From assembly GCA_015178975.1 (NCBI GenBank), contig WHVD01000146.1, positions 1 to 64,000 of the forward strand: a DNA stretch of 64,000 nt, read 5' to 3'. The notes below the pieces were generated by a model that did not search any database, had not been told where the DNA came from, and saw nothing but the letters and a program-made list of their open reading frames with translations. The DNA is from Hysterangium stoloniferum. Taxonomy: Eukaryota; Basidiomycota; Agaricomycetes; Hysterangiales; Hysterangiaceae. Each line of letters starts with the position of its first letter. Positions within the stretch are counted from its first letter, which is position 1. The position numbers and the translations under genes were made by a program. Positions 20,562-33,211 of this stretch are shown here, one piece after another.

Positions 20562-22123
20562 AGTTCAAAAAGAGGCATGGCACAGCGTGTCAGTGATCGG
20601 GATTACTGTCTGCCATAATGGGTTACCTTTTGGGCTGTGGTATTAATGTATTTCGTAGATATTAAACTAGATGTCAGGGATGGTTTTATCTCTGGGCATA
20701 GGCGGAAATTAAGATTCGTTCTAGACTTAGTTTAGTGCATGAGTGCTGGGACTGCCTTTGTAGAAGTAAAGGCATCACGATGGGGCGAGGCGTATGTCAA
20801 GGGAGGTGTCAAAACTCCTTCCTTGTGGGAAATACGAATTTGTTCTGAGTTGTGATCGCAGGCACATTAATGCTATAGGATGATAGTGGCCAACGTCTGG
20901 ACTTATCGGGATATCTATCTGATGATTGACAGTGAACGATAGCAGTGATTTTGTTGACAATAGTATTTTTTGGAGGAGTACGGGTACCTTCTTTTGGAAA
21001 ACAGTGGCGTACAATTCTACGAGGTGGGAAATCGGTTTTACAGTAATTAATGAGCAGAAGTATCGCTCACCAGCCAGATATTTTTGTACTTCTGTTAAAG
21101 GGCCGGAGATCCGCCGTAATGTCCCCAACAGCCTTTCTGCGACGGCCAGTGGACCAGGGATATGGAGCCATCACCCAACTTTGGTGAGTAGAAAGTCTGA
21201 CAGATACTAACGATCACGCCTCACGCCTCACGAAATTGGATAACGATGGAGAATGAGACAGTCGTTTGAGTTAGGGAGTTTTTGATACTAACGAACCATC
21301 CCTGCAATTTGAAATGCCCTGCCAGGAAGACCAGTCGGAGCTCGAAAACTAACACTTCGAAGTACGTACTCCACTTGCCAAAGCCAGCATATTACATACC
21401 TTGAATCGAGTCTGGTAATCTCTCCCTTTCCCCCCTTCAATATGGAGGGTACCACAATTCCCTTACCTCCAGACGCTTCCCCCCTTATCTCAAGGTTTTA
21501 ATGGAGATGCAGCAAAGCAACGAGATCACAACCAATGTCAAAGTACAACACGAAAAAAGATCAGGGATAAGTTGTACCAATATATTTTGGATGGAAGCGG
21601 ACGACTATTAACGGTGTGGCAAGAATGGTATCGATTACATTGTAGACGCACGGTCAGGGCAGCTACACCACCTTATTCTCGGCGCTTACTGGTGTGGCTG
21701 GGACTTAAGGAATCATAAGTTTGACATGTGGATCCAATATTGATTCCATGATAGACCTAAAGTATTTGTCCGCACCACATTATTGGTGGTGCCAATATTG
21801 TTTTGAACCCTTTATGCTAGTGAACCATGGTCACTGATTCACTGAGCAAAGGGGATAATTAGTCCAAACAAAGCATACCTTCATATTATTTATATTCCCA
21901 ACAGTAAAATGGACGGAACTATAGTTGTACTCGTGTTTTTACGTATACTTGCTAGTGAGCCACCGCCGACCGGTCTTATCAAAAGCCCCGAACCTCCCAT
22001 TTGACGCCTTCAACCTGTACCACGTATTACATCGCAATGTTACAATGTGTATATATTCAAATCATAAAAATCATAGATATGGTATGCATAATTATAAGAA
22101 CGCCACCACACCATTGTTCATTT
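20562..22123. other. Intergenic host DNA
   Basis: No convincing gene. Reading frames here are short and lack splice-linked partners. The first part probably holds the 3' end of the 162-aa gene and the last part that of the 4-TM gene. Confidence 0.4.
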
Positions 22124-23073
22124 TTAATACTTCCTGCCTCGAAGGGATTTGGGCGAGTACTTCCATGCAATCCAAGTAACCACACTCGCAGGGGCTGAGA
22201 ATACCAGAGTGAACCAAGGGGCTGCTGCCAAGCATCGTACTGCGAAACAAGAACAAGGATAGTGAATACTTAATTGATGCTCTCAAATGTGATGTGAGAG
22301 TTGGCTGAATGTCGAATACTCACAAAATCCGTAATCCCAATACCTGGCATCGTGTGAAAAGTCTGTAGATTCCCCTTGAATCGTTAGATGCCCCGACCCT
22401 GTACGTGCGAATATAGTGGAAGGGATCAGGACTGCGAGGGCCGAGATGCTTAGGAAGGACAGAATCAGTGTTTGAAATCCCAGGGTTCTGGTGGAGAACG
22501 GGAGACGGATGGGAGGTTGTATGGGTGCGGTCTCGTCTGGGGAGCTACTGCATTCTTTGCCTGTGGTATATGCCATAGGCGTGGGGCGGAGAAGATGCAC
22601 AATCCAGTCAAAACCAAGTGTGATGGAGAAGAAGATGGAGGTCAAGGCGATGAGGGAGGCTATGAGAGTGAGAACGATTGAGGTTGCTTTGATGTCTGGG
22701 AATTTGATTATTGTCGCTGGATGTGAGTATCACATAGGATGTAACTCGTACGTGTGGCATTCACCGTTCATATCAAACACGACATAAGTCCCCGTTTTCT
22801 GCGCCAACGCCATGAAGTTTTTCTCCAACATGGTGCTCCTGCAGTGGCAAGCGCGAACAATTGCATTTGTTAGTAAACTTTCATCCTGCCACCAAATTTT
22901 GAAAAATATAGAGTTATAGAAGCTCACTTATCCAGAGCCTGTGCACCAACAGCAATGCAAACACTGCTCAACCCAATTGTCGCAATTAACAATGGCAAGC
23001 GCAGCCATCTCAACGGCAAAAGATGGCTGGTCTCAAAGAAGGCATTTGTCAGACAGCCCAAAGTTGGTGCCAT
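22124..23073 (-). CDS. Four-transmembrane protein of unknown function (242 aa, 4 exons)
   Basis: Exons 23073-22928, 22838-22765, 22716-22324 and 22239-22124 join in frame (729 nt with stop). Predicted membrane segments are LPLLIATIGLSSVCIAVGA (about residues 29-47), SIVLTLIASLIALTSIFFSI (about 85-104), LILSFLSISALAVLIPSTIF (about 153-172) and a C-terminal one, FTLVFSAPASVVTWIAW (about 214-230), before a basic tail KSLRGRKY. The order resembles small fungal MARVEL-like or tetraspan membrane proteins, but no signature confirms this. It lies head-away from the 1319-aa gene with about 1.4 kb between. Confidence 0.78.
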
Positions 23074-24510
23074 GTTATGAGTCCTAGTAGTCCTAGTTCA
23101 ACTTGGGTTGCTGTACGGCGTAGGGTTGCCAATCAAAGCCGAGGTGAGTATGTCAAGACGTTCATGATACCAGACATAAATAGGTGTGGCGTGCGTTTTG
23201 TGAGACGAGATAGCAGTTACAAATTAGGCGGCGTGTCTGTGGGAATGCTGTGCTTTAGAAAAGGAACAAAATTAAGCTTATAGACTTTGTTTAAAGAATG
23301 GATGGTATTGACAATATAGCCCTTGGTTTGGAGAGAACGAACATAGCAAGAGCGTTGTCGAGGGGTGCTGAACTCGGAACGTCAGGCTTGCATCACCAGA
23401 GGGGCAAGTAAGAAAATGTCTGTTTTTCATTTGAAATTGGATTCAGGTACGGTTGGAGTGGGAAACGACCAAATGATAAACAGAGATGATTTACCAATGG
23501 CTAGTTTCGTCGATGGGGGAATATGCAAATGACGCTAATGCATATCAGTATGTATAGATCCCTACTGGCGGATGTTTGTCGGTTGAAGTGCGGTCGATGG
23601 CGAATCACAAAAGACCTGTTAATTTTCAATTAGTTGGGGACTACTCAGCGAGACATAACATCGAAATCAAGCAAAAACACTTTTATATTGGTACCAAGTA
23701 CTAAGTAATGACTTAAACTAACAGATGAAACATGATACAAAAAACGAATAACAGGATATCAATCTAAGGTCAATGTGTACTTATGAACTTGAAGCGCTAA
23801 AAATTGCAGATTGCAGAGTGCACGATGAGTCGGAAACGAGAAGATGGCGTTCGGGTCAATCGATGTCTGGGGGAGTTGACGGTGGCCCGATTTTGCATAT
23901 GGAGGGTGAATGTAAGTGGGAATGGGAATGTGGGGGGTCGTGGAATAATGGAAGAAATTGCATGGCGGGAACAAATGGAATCTTTTGGAGATAGAGAATC
24001 ATTTGAGAGGTGGAAGGAAATCATAATCATTAGAAAAGGCGATGAAGAATAGAGTAGGGGGAAGGCGGCAAGGCAAGTCGTTAAAAGATGTTCGTCAAGA
24101 TAACGGAGGGCATTGGGCATTGGGCATTGAGAAACTTCGTCGTAACGTGCTTGATGAATCGATAACAGTCATAAGCGTGAAAGAAAAAAAAAACACAACA
24201 CGAAACACAGGCATAGAATTGAGAATTGTACGACAAGAAAAGTCTGAACTTGATGATAAGGGAAGAATAATCGAAAGTGGTCTAAAAACCAATCCGGGTC
24301 CACAATCCATCCATAACATGAGGTAGGAGTATAATATATCAGGTGTTGGAACAGAGAACAGAGGTGAGTGGAGTGCAAGCGCGGGATTACGCATAGGGGA
24401 AGGTGAGGTGGGGTGAGGTGGGGCAAATAACCGTAAGTCGGTGGTCGTGACGAATCGATCAACACCCATGGACGTTAAATAATATCCCAGACATCACGAA
24501 AACACAGCAC
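23074..24510. other. Intergenic host DNA
   Basis: It holds the promoter side of the 4-TM gene and the 3' side of the 1319-aa gene. No coding region is supported. Confidence 0.4.
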
Positions 24511-27500
24511 TTATGCAGGTTCATGCCCATGATGACCCTCCCAATGTCCCCCGTGAACATGATGATGCCCCCTCAGCGGCGCCCAATGCGCCCCAGACGC
24601 CGTTCCGATGCTGTCCGTCGTGGTAGACCCGTCAATAGTCATGGGTGCGGTGACGAATGACTCATGCGCGGTGCTGAGGTCAGTGTAGCTCGTTTCAGTG
24701 GTGAGGGCCATGCTTCGCTCTGCGTTCAGACGGTGATGCTCGGGTTCGAGCTGATCCTGTCCAGACTCACCCACAACCCCACCAGCGCGCTCCGTCATCT
24801 CCGTCATCTCAGTGATATCCGACGGCGTATGCGACGCGGCGTGTCTTAATCCCAAACTCGACGGTGGCGGCTCTAGCCCAGACCCTGCACCAGGACTAGA
24901 CGGCACCGAACCGGAACCACGTTCCTCTATCTCCCTGAGCCTCGCCAACTCCCCCGGCCTCCCAAACGTCTCCTCGATCCCCACTGCATGGCTAGCCTCC
25001 CTCTCGCGTTCACCACCGCTGCTACTCTCCAAACCGCTACTCTCCCTCCTGCTCCCACCACTCCCGATCACGCTCTCACGTCTGCTCCCACCGCTGGGGC
25101 TGTGGTACTGCGAATTGGAGTTCGAGTTCGAGTGCGGCGAGCCAGAATACTGGCTATCAGCCCTCGATCTGACCGCCGAACTTGCTCTAGACCGTTGAAT
25201 AAAGCTCTGAGTGCGACTGCGGGTGCTCTGGATTAGACTTTGTGCGCGGCTGCGGGTTGCGGGAGAACTGGCGTTGGAGCTGGCATTGGGATTGACACTC
25301 GAGTGTTGGCTAATCGCGGGGGAGCGGCTGTGATTGCTAAGGCTATTCGCATGCGAGCGGGAATGGCTGACACTACGGGCATATCCCTGCCCCTGCGCCG
25401 GTCCTTGCCCTTGTCCTTGTGGGGACATTGGAATAACAGACAGCGATAATCGACTGCGTAGACTTCGTAGGCTTGCTCGTGGACTGGGGCCGAGGCTGTG
25501 CCGCGGGCTGCGAGTTGCGGGACTGAGGAGTCCGACGCTATCTTCGTCTTCTTCGCCAGGACCGGGACAAATACCGTTACCGTTCACGTGTGAGTGTGAA
25601 CGCGGGGACTCCAGTTCCTGTGCCCCTCCTCCATCTGGACCGCCGTCATCCGACTGAGGTCTCGTACGTCCCCTTGCTTCCTCACCATCCTCAACTTCGA
25701 AATCAAAATCATCATCATAATCCACCATACCCACTTCAGGCTCTGGCTGCGGCTCTGGTTCAACACCCGATATCGTGCGCATCCTCCCACTAAGACGCAC
25801 AGCAACATTAGAAGACATAGTCCTTGTTCTGGACCTTATCGCAAGCGCATCAATATCGGGATAAAGCGCATCGGGGTCTGCGTCTGCATCTCCAGTCTCC
25901 GTCCCAACAGACCTCGGCGTCGGTGCTGCACTTGAAGCAAGACCTGTAGGCAAGGGTCCAGTTCCCCTTCTGTGATGTCTTCTCACTCTCGCTGGAGCGG
26001 GCGGGGGAGGAGGGAGAGCCGGAGGACTGGCGCTGGAGTCAGAGCGAGGTGTTGTAGAGGGGTTGGAGGGGGGGTGGGGCGATGAAGCGAGGTTGGAAGG
26101 GGGATGGGGCGACGAAGCGGGGTTGGAGGGGGAGGAAGCAAGGTTCGAATTGGGTGGGGAGGAGGCGGGGTGCGTGGAGTGGGAGTGGGAGTGGGAATGT
26201 GAGGGCGTCGAGGCGGGGTGCGTGGAATAGGTTGAATGTGAGTTTTTGTGGGAAGCAGAGCCTGTCCCGCTTCGTGATCTTGGCCCTGTTCCATTGCTAG
26301 ACTGCGTATTACTCTTGCTGGATTGTGTGCCACTCTTACTGGACCGTGTTCCGCCCTTGCTAGATTGAGTCCCACTCTTCGACACCGTCCCGCCTCGTGA
26401 ACGTGACCCATTCCTCGAGCTCGCAGTCCTCGTCGCCAGTCCAGCCATAAAGCCCGTACCAAGTCCTATAAACGGATACTTCTCGCCTTGAACAACGGGT
26501 CTGCCAAGGCTGCTCATTGAACCGTGTTCTTGTTCCTCCTCATCCGCTTCTTCGCCATGTGCTTCGTCTTCCTCTGCTTCAATGTCAACATCAACATCAT
26601 TATCCTCATCCTCATCATCTCCCACTTCAAGATCATCGAGCCCCTCAATGCCTTCCACATCGTCCTCATCATCCTCATTTTTAGCCACCACAGGAACATC
26701 AAGAGTCTTCTCCGCCCTCGAACGCGTTGGACTCGGGAATGGAATGCTCCCCACACTCGTCGCAGTCGCGCCGCCGCCGCCAACGCCACCACTAGCACCA
26801 CCAAGGGGCCCCACACGAATAGGAAACGGCAAAACCCTCAACGGATCACTTCTCCTACTTCTCTGGCTCCCAAACGCCGTATCGGCTACCCAGCCCCCGC
26901 AAGTGAATGCAGGATCATCCCCTGGAGAAAGAGTAGGAGGGATGATATCACTCAATCCTTCGCCTTCTCGTGGGGAGTATGTAGCCTGGCGACCGCTGCG
27001 GCCCAAGACACTGCGTTTTATGACTTCTTCGAGGCCTGCGAGGTCGTCGTCGTCAGCATTCGGATTATCAGCATGTCGTGCATGGACAACAGTGGTGCTG
27101 TATTCCCTCGGATGACCATGCATACGGCTATTTTCATTCTCTTTCTCCCTTGTGCCCCAACCTCCGGATGTATTCGTAAGACAGAACTCCCATGCATCCC
27201 TTACACGTGCGCGGGTTCCTCTTTTCCAGGGCCACGTGTCAGAGAGGGGGAGGTCATCTGTGTGAGTTAGAGGGTAGTGCGTGTGCGGGTGGGTAGATTT
27301 TTCGCGCATGGTTCCGGGTGTATCGGTAGGACTTGTAGGTGGCGATCGAGAGTCCTCAAGGTCGGGTTCTTCTTCCCAGCGATAACGGGGACCACATATT
27401 CCGCCGCAGGCTGCACCGGAAAGGATCCAGAGGCCGATTCTGATGTGATGCGAGAAAGAAAAATTAGAATTTAATCAAAATTCAATATGGATTCACTTAC

Positions 27501-28635
27501 ACACTCCCCAAAACCAGCAATGCCCTCCAGATAGTCCACGCAGCATTCGCAAGTAAAATACCCTTCGCATAGCCACTTAACGCTCCACTTCCGGAGTCGA
27601 AATACGTACCGTCACGACCGAGACCGGGGCCAGCTGGCGGTTGTAAGAGGAGGGAGAGGGAGAGGGCTGCGCGAGGCAAGAGTAAGAGCACTGTTGGCGT
27701 GTTTTGTGAAAGAAAGAAGCATGTTTCGGCGATGTAAGATGATAAGGGAAATGAAAACGATGAAGAGCTGGATGACGAGGAAATTGAAGAGGCAGGAGAT
27801 GCAGCGAGTGCTCTGTCGTTGGAGTTGGGGTGGAGGAGGGAATGAAGAGAGGGGCGAGCGGAACGGCGGATGTAGGCTAAGAAACAGTAATGGGTGTAGG
27901 AAGTTAATGCAACGAGGTTCCGTGCGGGGGAGGAGAGGTAGATCGGGAGGATCAGGGGTCGTTCTGAGAAGAAAGGTGATTAATAGTGAGGGGTGGCCTT
28001 GGATTGAATGTTACTTACTGACGCGCCAGCGTCGCCAAAAGCTGTATATAAGTTCGTATATTATGAATACACCTACTATCTGGAAAACATAACAAGCTAT
28101 GTATGCGGTCGCTGCAAGAGCCCAATTCTTGGCGTTGTTATCAGGACCAGGGTGCGATGATATTCTGGATGAAAACTGTGAAGATACATACGATAGACGG
28201 CGAAACGACTCACTGAAGTATCATAAAGACTGCATTGAAATCAAAATATGTTTGAAGGACCAGATGGCCAAATATTAGTACAGGATGCAGTATGTAGCGA
28301 ATCCGCATAGAGAGTGCTGGAGAGCGAAGTAAATCCAAGTAAAGGCTGGGTGCGCGAAAACGTGGCTGAGGACGTGGAGGGGGCATAGTGATATTTGGCT
28401 TAGGATTCGGCTGAACACGGGTTTCTACAGAATCACCAGTAGGTTCCCTCCATGGGAGATGGGCATCCCTAGCCACAATCCTGATAGAACGAGATGTTGG
28501 CTTCCGTCCTGGCGTCGTGTTGAATATCTCTGCTGCAGGGGGATGAGACTGTTCTGGTGAGGACTGGTAGGTCGAGGCGGGGGCTGGGGGAGGGGGACGT
28601 TTTGGTAGCCAGGAAGGATAATCGGAAATGGACAT
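24511..28635 (-). CDS. Large polytopic membrane protein with Ser-rich tail (1319 aa, 4 exons)
   Basis: Exons 28635-28214, 28164-28019, 27963-27501 and 27439-24511 join in frame; introns are 49, 55 and 61 nt. The N-terminal third holds the conserved-looking part: SLYLDLLRSPALSMRIRYIL, NAVFMILQ, NWALAATAYIACYVFQIVGV, LIYSFWRRWRV, LPIYLSSPARNLVALTSYTH, YAKGILLANAAWTIWRALL and IGLWILSGAACGGICGPRYR, with four to six membrane segments. The remaining roughly 900 residues are cytoplasmic-looking: acidic (poly Asp/Glu near 27 kb), then long Ser/Gly/Thr/Pro repeats (SKSGTQSSKGGTRSS, HSHSHSHS, SSPHPPSNLASSPHPPSN), and a His-rich end (GHHHVHGGHWEGHHGH). It resembles unnamed basidiomycete membrane proteins. 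The function is unknown. Confidence 0.82.
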
Positions 28636-29461
28636 ATTTTGAGATTATATGGGATATTTTTAATCGTAGACTGTACACCGTAACCTGTACGTACGCGTTG
28701 GGCTGCGTTCCGAGTGTGAATGCGCCTCCGGGCTCCTGCACGACACACGCTGCAACGAGGCAAACCAGGGGGATCCCGATGCGCGTCTAAATTCAACTTT
28801 CTTTCGGGGATGATTTGCTTCCGCGCGTAAATCAAAATAACAACAAATAAGCGATTGAAGTGAAACGAGTGACTGAGTGACTGTGAATGCGAGTCGCAAG
28901 CTGTTGAATGGCATTTCGCCTTTAAGTCTCTCCTGAAGACTTCACCGTTGCAACCAATCCACAAATAACACAAGCAGAGCCAAGAATATCCTTCTAACCT
29001 AATCCGTCTAACCGATCCTTCTATTAACAATAATCACAATTCACACGTTACTGTAGCTATCTCATGTCCTCATATCACATTTGTATGTATTCACTATCAT
29101 AAGTGACCATTTAATTAAACGAGGATGATATAACATCATCCCCGTCTAGGGTCTGTAGGTCATTGTAAGAAAGATCCAAACATTCTGCATTCGTCGGGTT
29201 TTTCCGTGCCAAAAATAACGAACAACTGTCATTTACTCGACAACCCAATATCCCTGACCCTGAAAATCTGCCCTGGAGAGACCTATGTTAGATTTGTATT
29301 GCCACTAGGCCTGTCATCGCTGATTGAATCTATTGTCTCTTTATTTGATCCATGTTCATGATTAGCAGTTTCCTCCCAAACGCTGAGTCCTTTTAATGAG
29401 AAATTATACCATCAAATTTCAAGCGTGAAACGCCATTTACAAAGTCCTGATGATTGACATT
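28636..29461. other. Intergenic host DNA
   Basis: Upstream region of the 1319-aa gene, CpG-normal, with no supported gene. Confidence 0.4.
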
Positions 29462-30375
29462 TTAAACAGCCGACGCCTGTTTTGCGACGCTGACCATTGC
29501 CGGCTTAAGCAAAGGATCACGGGTATCAGGTTCGATGCTCCTTTTTGGGTAAAACTTTAACCTTCCCGTATCCAACGGATCTGTTCTTTTGCCGGTACCC
29601 TGGTAGATACAAAACTCTTTGACGGCATGGCTGATTTCTGTAGAAAGGAAACCGTATATGTCCACCTTCTGCAGGCCGGGCAATAGCGATGGTCGATCAG
29701 TGAGTACAAGGCCGAAGTCAGTCCTGATGCAAGCAAAATCCACAGAAAACGACATGATGTTGAGGAGTCTGACAATAAGCCCAAGGAGATATTTATTCCT
29801 ATTAGGAAAGAAATAAGTCTGAAGCCTTCGTTGTGTTGTAATAGCCCAGAGTCCTAGATTGAAGGTCTCGATTTCTGGACACAAACCCAATGTCTGAACG
29901 AGTTGACCTGAATTCATCTTAGCTTCTTGACAATGGTATGATAATTGCAAGTGCGATAGACCTTGAAGGGTCATTGTGTTTGTCCATAGAGTTGCACTCC
30001 GAAGCATTGAGGTATCCCAAAGTCTGTTAAATCCGTTGGGGTGGAGAAGATCCCGAATGTCATAGCTGTATAGGTCAAGACCAATAAGAGCTGGTACTGA
30101 GTTGATCTGGCTCAACTCACAGCTTCAGCCCAAGGCGCATGAACAGGTGGTATAAAGCTGTGGTTTCCAGCGACTTCCAGCTTGCACATGAGGCATAATG
30201 ATTTTAAGATCCGGAGAAACATAAGCTTGAAATGCCACATGAGCATAATCTTCTTGACGTGTTTGCTTCGTCTGGGTTTTCCCTGGTTACATGTACCATG
30301 TTGATTGCTAGAACATAAATGCGGGCGTTTAAATTTGGCGCGCGAACTAAAAACTCCTTTAAAGCACCGGGACAA
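29462..30375 (-). pseudogene. F-box/LRR-like protein, frame-shifted
   Basis: Two overlapping frames, 30375-30112 and 30115-29462, read as one protein: KLEVAGNHSFIPPVHAPWAE continues into INSVPALIGLDLYSYDIRDL with a one-base break near 30113. Repeats such as LSHLQLSYHCQEAKMNSGQ and LGLCPEIETFNLGLW, and the phrase LPGLQKVDIYGF, have the Leu spacing of the LRR region in fungal F-box proteins. An N-terminal F-box is not visible, so it is a truncated relic or a misread intron near 30113. Function would be substrate recognition for ubiquitination if intact. Confidence 0.4.
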
Positions 30376-30379
30376 CCCC

Positions 30380-30703
30380 CGTCACCTAAAAACTTTACGA
30401 TCCTTAGTAGAGCCTTATTTTATATACACTCCAATAATCATCCATTGAATCCTTATGAGTTAAAATTGATTAGGGATCTTGAGGATCGTAAAGTTCATTG
30501 GATTCTAAACCCTGCAATCACATGTTAGATCCTTAACCAATTTTAACTCGGTTATGAATCTTCTGAGGATCCAAAAGTTCGTTGGACTCTAAACCCGCCA
30601 ATCACATGTCTAATCAACTTTAAAATCGGTTAAGGATCCGATGAGTGATTGGCGGAGTTTATATAAAATAAGTCTCTACTGAGGATCCTAAAATTTTTTG
30701 GAA
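30380..30703. mobile_element. MITE-like element with long terminal inverted repeats
   Basis: The left end (CCTAAAAACTTTACGATCC near 30383) and the right end, read in reverse (CCAAAAAATTTTAGGATCC near 30702), extend as a roughly 60-bp inverted repeat sharing AGTAGAG, TTATTTTATATA and ACTCC. The interior repeats AGTTC-TTGGA-TCTAAACCC twice in direct orientation (30490-30530, 30568-30612) and contains further inverted copies of TTAAAATTG-TTA-GGATC. No coding capacity. The duplication at the ends is not clear. Confidence 0.7.
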
Positions 30704-30705
30704 CA

Positions 30706-32844
30706 AGGGCTTTTCCTGGTGTTTCGGTGATCATGAGATTGCAAATCCGAGGGTGTCAAGGTCAACTGCACAACAATAGCCTGAACGGCATGCAGTGGTA
30801 GTTAATCCCAGAAATCGATAGATCTATGTCTTGCTCATTGATTTTATTGGTCGGTATCTCATTTTCGGAAACAAAAAGTACTGTGCGATCCACAATTTCT
30901 GCAGGAAAGCAAGAAAAACTGGGTCGATATGTTTCGGACCAAGATGCACTGCGCTAATTTCTATATCCTCTAAAATTTATGGAAATATAGAGATTTCCTG
31001 AGAATGTTCAATTTTTTAAAAGATGTGTGTGGAATTTTATATGTTCTAAGAAATTCTTCTGACATTTTCCACATTAAACCTATAAAAGCTCCTCAAATGC
31101 CGGAATAAGTAGTGTGGACCCCTGTCCAGTGAAGGATCGATCCCCTTTTGTCCTCCACCAGCTGAGGACCAAAAATATTATACATATTCCGTCTTAAAAA
31201 ACATTATATTATATAGTTTGAAAATTCTCGGGGAATTCTTTAGAGTGGACCAAATTTTCGAGACGTGTTCAATCCTTGAACATTCTTGACAAACTTTATA
31301 TTTTCCACGAATTATACAGGGTATTTCGAGATCAGAAATTTGAGACTCAGCACTGTGGTGAGCCTTCAGAGAAAGTATATCCTATATCTAAATTAACAAA
31401 ACCACTTTTCGTAGATATCCTGAAACGTGATTCGGGATAACAAGCGTTTCGGCTTTTCTTGTCGTGGTCTCGGTCCTATCAGCGGTGAAAGCCGCGGACC
31501 AGTGTGCTGGCGTGATCCGTCCGTGCATCCCACTTAATCGCAAAACAAAAGCCCAGGTAAGTATGCTCTACATCTGATTGTATCATCCCCATGATGGAAT
31601 TAATTTAAAAATATGGTATTCCACCGGAGGAAGACGTTGTAACGGGTATCAATGAATGTCTGAGGTTATGAAAAAAACCAGAGCTCTGTAACGGCGAAGA
31701 CGATGGAATTCAATGTTTATTACTGGCAGATGGAGGAATAGAAATTAGCACAAGTTGAGGTTTTAAAGAATATTTCTGTCCAGTCTAATATATTGAAGTG
31801 TTACGAACTAAGGCTTAGAAGTGCTTAAAGGGAGGTATGGTGGTCTCAGAAAACGCGAGGCAACCCGCAATCATGATTTGTGCCCATTGTTCGAAGGATT
31901 TCCTTTGTTCTATTTTTTCTGTTCTATAATGAGTTGTCGCCACTTAAAGTCTTTGTCTCTATATTGTTTTCTTTTGTATAAATACTAGGCTTTCTCAATG
32001 CCATTGCACCTCAGTCAATTATTACATCGTCTCAACTGAGAGATTATATTTGTTATATGAAGGATTAAACTGGGTGGCATTCTCTTTTATACATACCTAC
32101 GGATATTCCAATGCACATAAGCCCGGGGACCTGGTCCATAACAGATAATTATTCTTGCTCTAAATATTGACGCTATGTCAACAAGCATAAGCCGAATCAG
32201 CTGGAGCTCAAAAATCTCCTCGATCAATGACCCACACATGTACCTTTCACCTGACACGGGTGCATGTAGCTGTTCATGAGCATTGGATATATCAAAGCTT
32301 TTTGATATAGGCGACTAATTTAATAATACACATCAAATGCTTTTCCAGGAATGAGAATACATCCAATAGTTCCAACTCCCGGTGAGCGATATGGAAAAAT
32401 ATAGAGCGTTCCATTCATCGTTTTGCTTACCATCTTATGTAATTCAAACATTGCAACGAAGTCCGTACTCATGAGCCATCTGACAGAGTATGTGCCGTTG
32501 TCGTTGTGTCTGTTGAACTGGGGAGGTGGTAGCACCGACAAATCAATCGGATACACAGCAATGAGCGTTGCTCTTTGCAATTGGCAACAATTAGAATAAC
32601 TGTCAATCTTGTTCAGATAAGCGACTCATATTGTAACAAAGGATCATACGGCCGCGTATGTTGTTACTGAAAATGGTATCTCTCGGGAGCAGGCTGAATG
32701 TCATCTGGTTTAAGCTATCACTCGGTTACAAGTTACCCATTGGAGTAACCCGTAGTCCAAATAAAGATTGCATACGTACCTTAAGCAGTTCATATAAAAT
32801 GGCTGCTACATACATCGCCCAGGGTTATCCTCAGCAAATAAAAA
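30706..32844. other. AT-rich intergenic DNA with dispersed fragments
   Basis: No complete gene. Motifs like TCTAAAATTYATGGA with TTCAAATTTTTGAAAA recur here (near 30970 and 31200-31340) and at 34340-34600, suggesting a low-copy dispersed repeat. A lone 86-codon frame on the minus strand (32320-32580) has no recognisable relative. Confidence 0.35.
31440..31555 (+). pseudogene. Possible secreted-protein first exon without a start codon
   Basis: The frame ITSVSAFLVVVSVLSAVKAA then DQCAGVIRPC runs into a good GTAAGT donor at 31556. It looks like a signal peptide with an Ala-rich cleavage site followed by a Cys-containing mature part. The expected ATG is ATA. The downstream exon was not found. 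Confidence 0.3.
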
Positions 32845-33211
32845 ATGCAGATCAAGCTCTCTCAAATTGTCGTCTTCAGTTTCCTATGTGTACAAGCATA
32901 TGCAGTCGGTACCGTCTGTTCTTCGAATGCAGACTGTCCGGAAGGTGATGTGTGCTGTTTTACACTTGTGAGCCTCTAAAATGGTGTTTCAGTTGCTTGC
33001 TCATATTGTTATTGATTCTTTCTTTTAAGGCGATCGCAGAGCCAAGCGGTGAACAAGTGACATCCTGTATTCCTACAAGCACATGCATCGACGTGAGTGG
33101 AATCTCAATATAATGCCATGTTGGATATCTCTTACATAGCGTGTTTGTTTCACGTAGGGAAAATGCGGAAGTCGATTCATCCTTGGGCGTACTTGCAGTT
33201 TGGATGGGTGA
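32845..33211 (+). CDS. Small secreted cysteine-rich protein (79 aa, 3 exons)
   Basis: Exons 32845-32967, 33030-33092 and 33158-33211 are joined by GTGAGC...TTTAAG and GTGAGT...CGTAG introns, all in phase 0. The product opens with a signal peptide (MQIKLSQIVVFSFLCVQAYA, predicted cut after residue 20). The short mature part has eight cysteines (VCSSNADC, VCC, SCIPTSTC, GKC, RTC). A TATAAAA box lies near 32794-32800. Size, cysteine count and export signal fit small secreted proteins of fungi, some of which act as effectors. No family is recognised, so function is unknown. No single exon is long enough to be seen by ORF size alone. Confidence 0.72.

Noticed and set aside
20775-21128. A 117-codon minus-strand frame
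   Set aside because: No promoter, splice sites or protein features; likely chance in intergenic DNA.
26524-27270. Long plus-strand frames opposite the 1319-aa gene
   Set aside because: They mirror the acidic and Ser-rich coding sequence on the other strand and have no splice-linked partners or domains.
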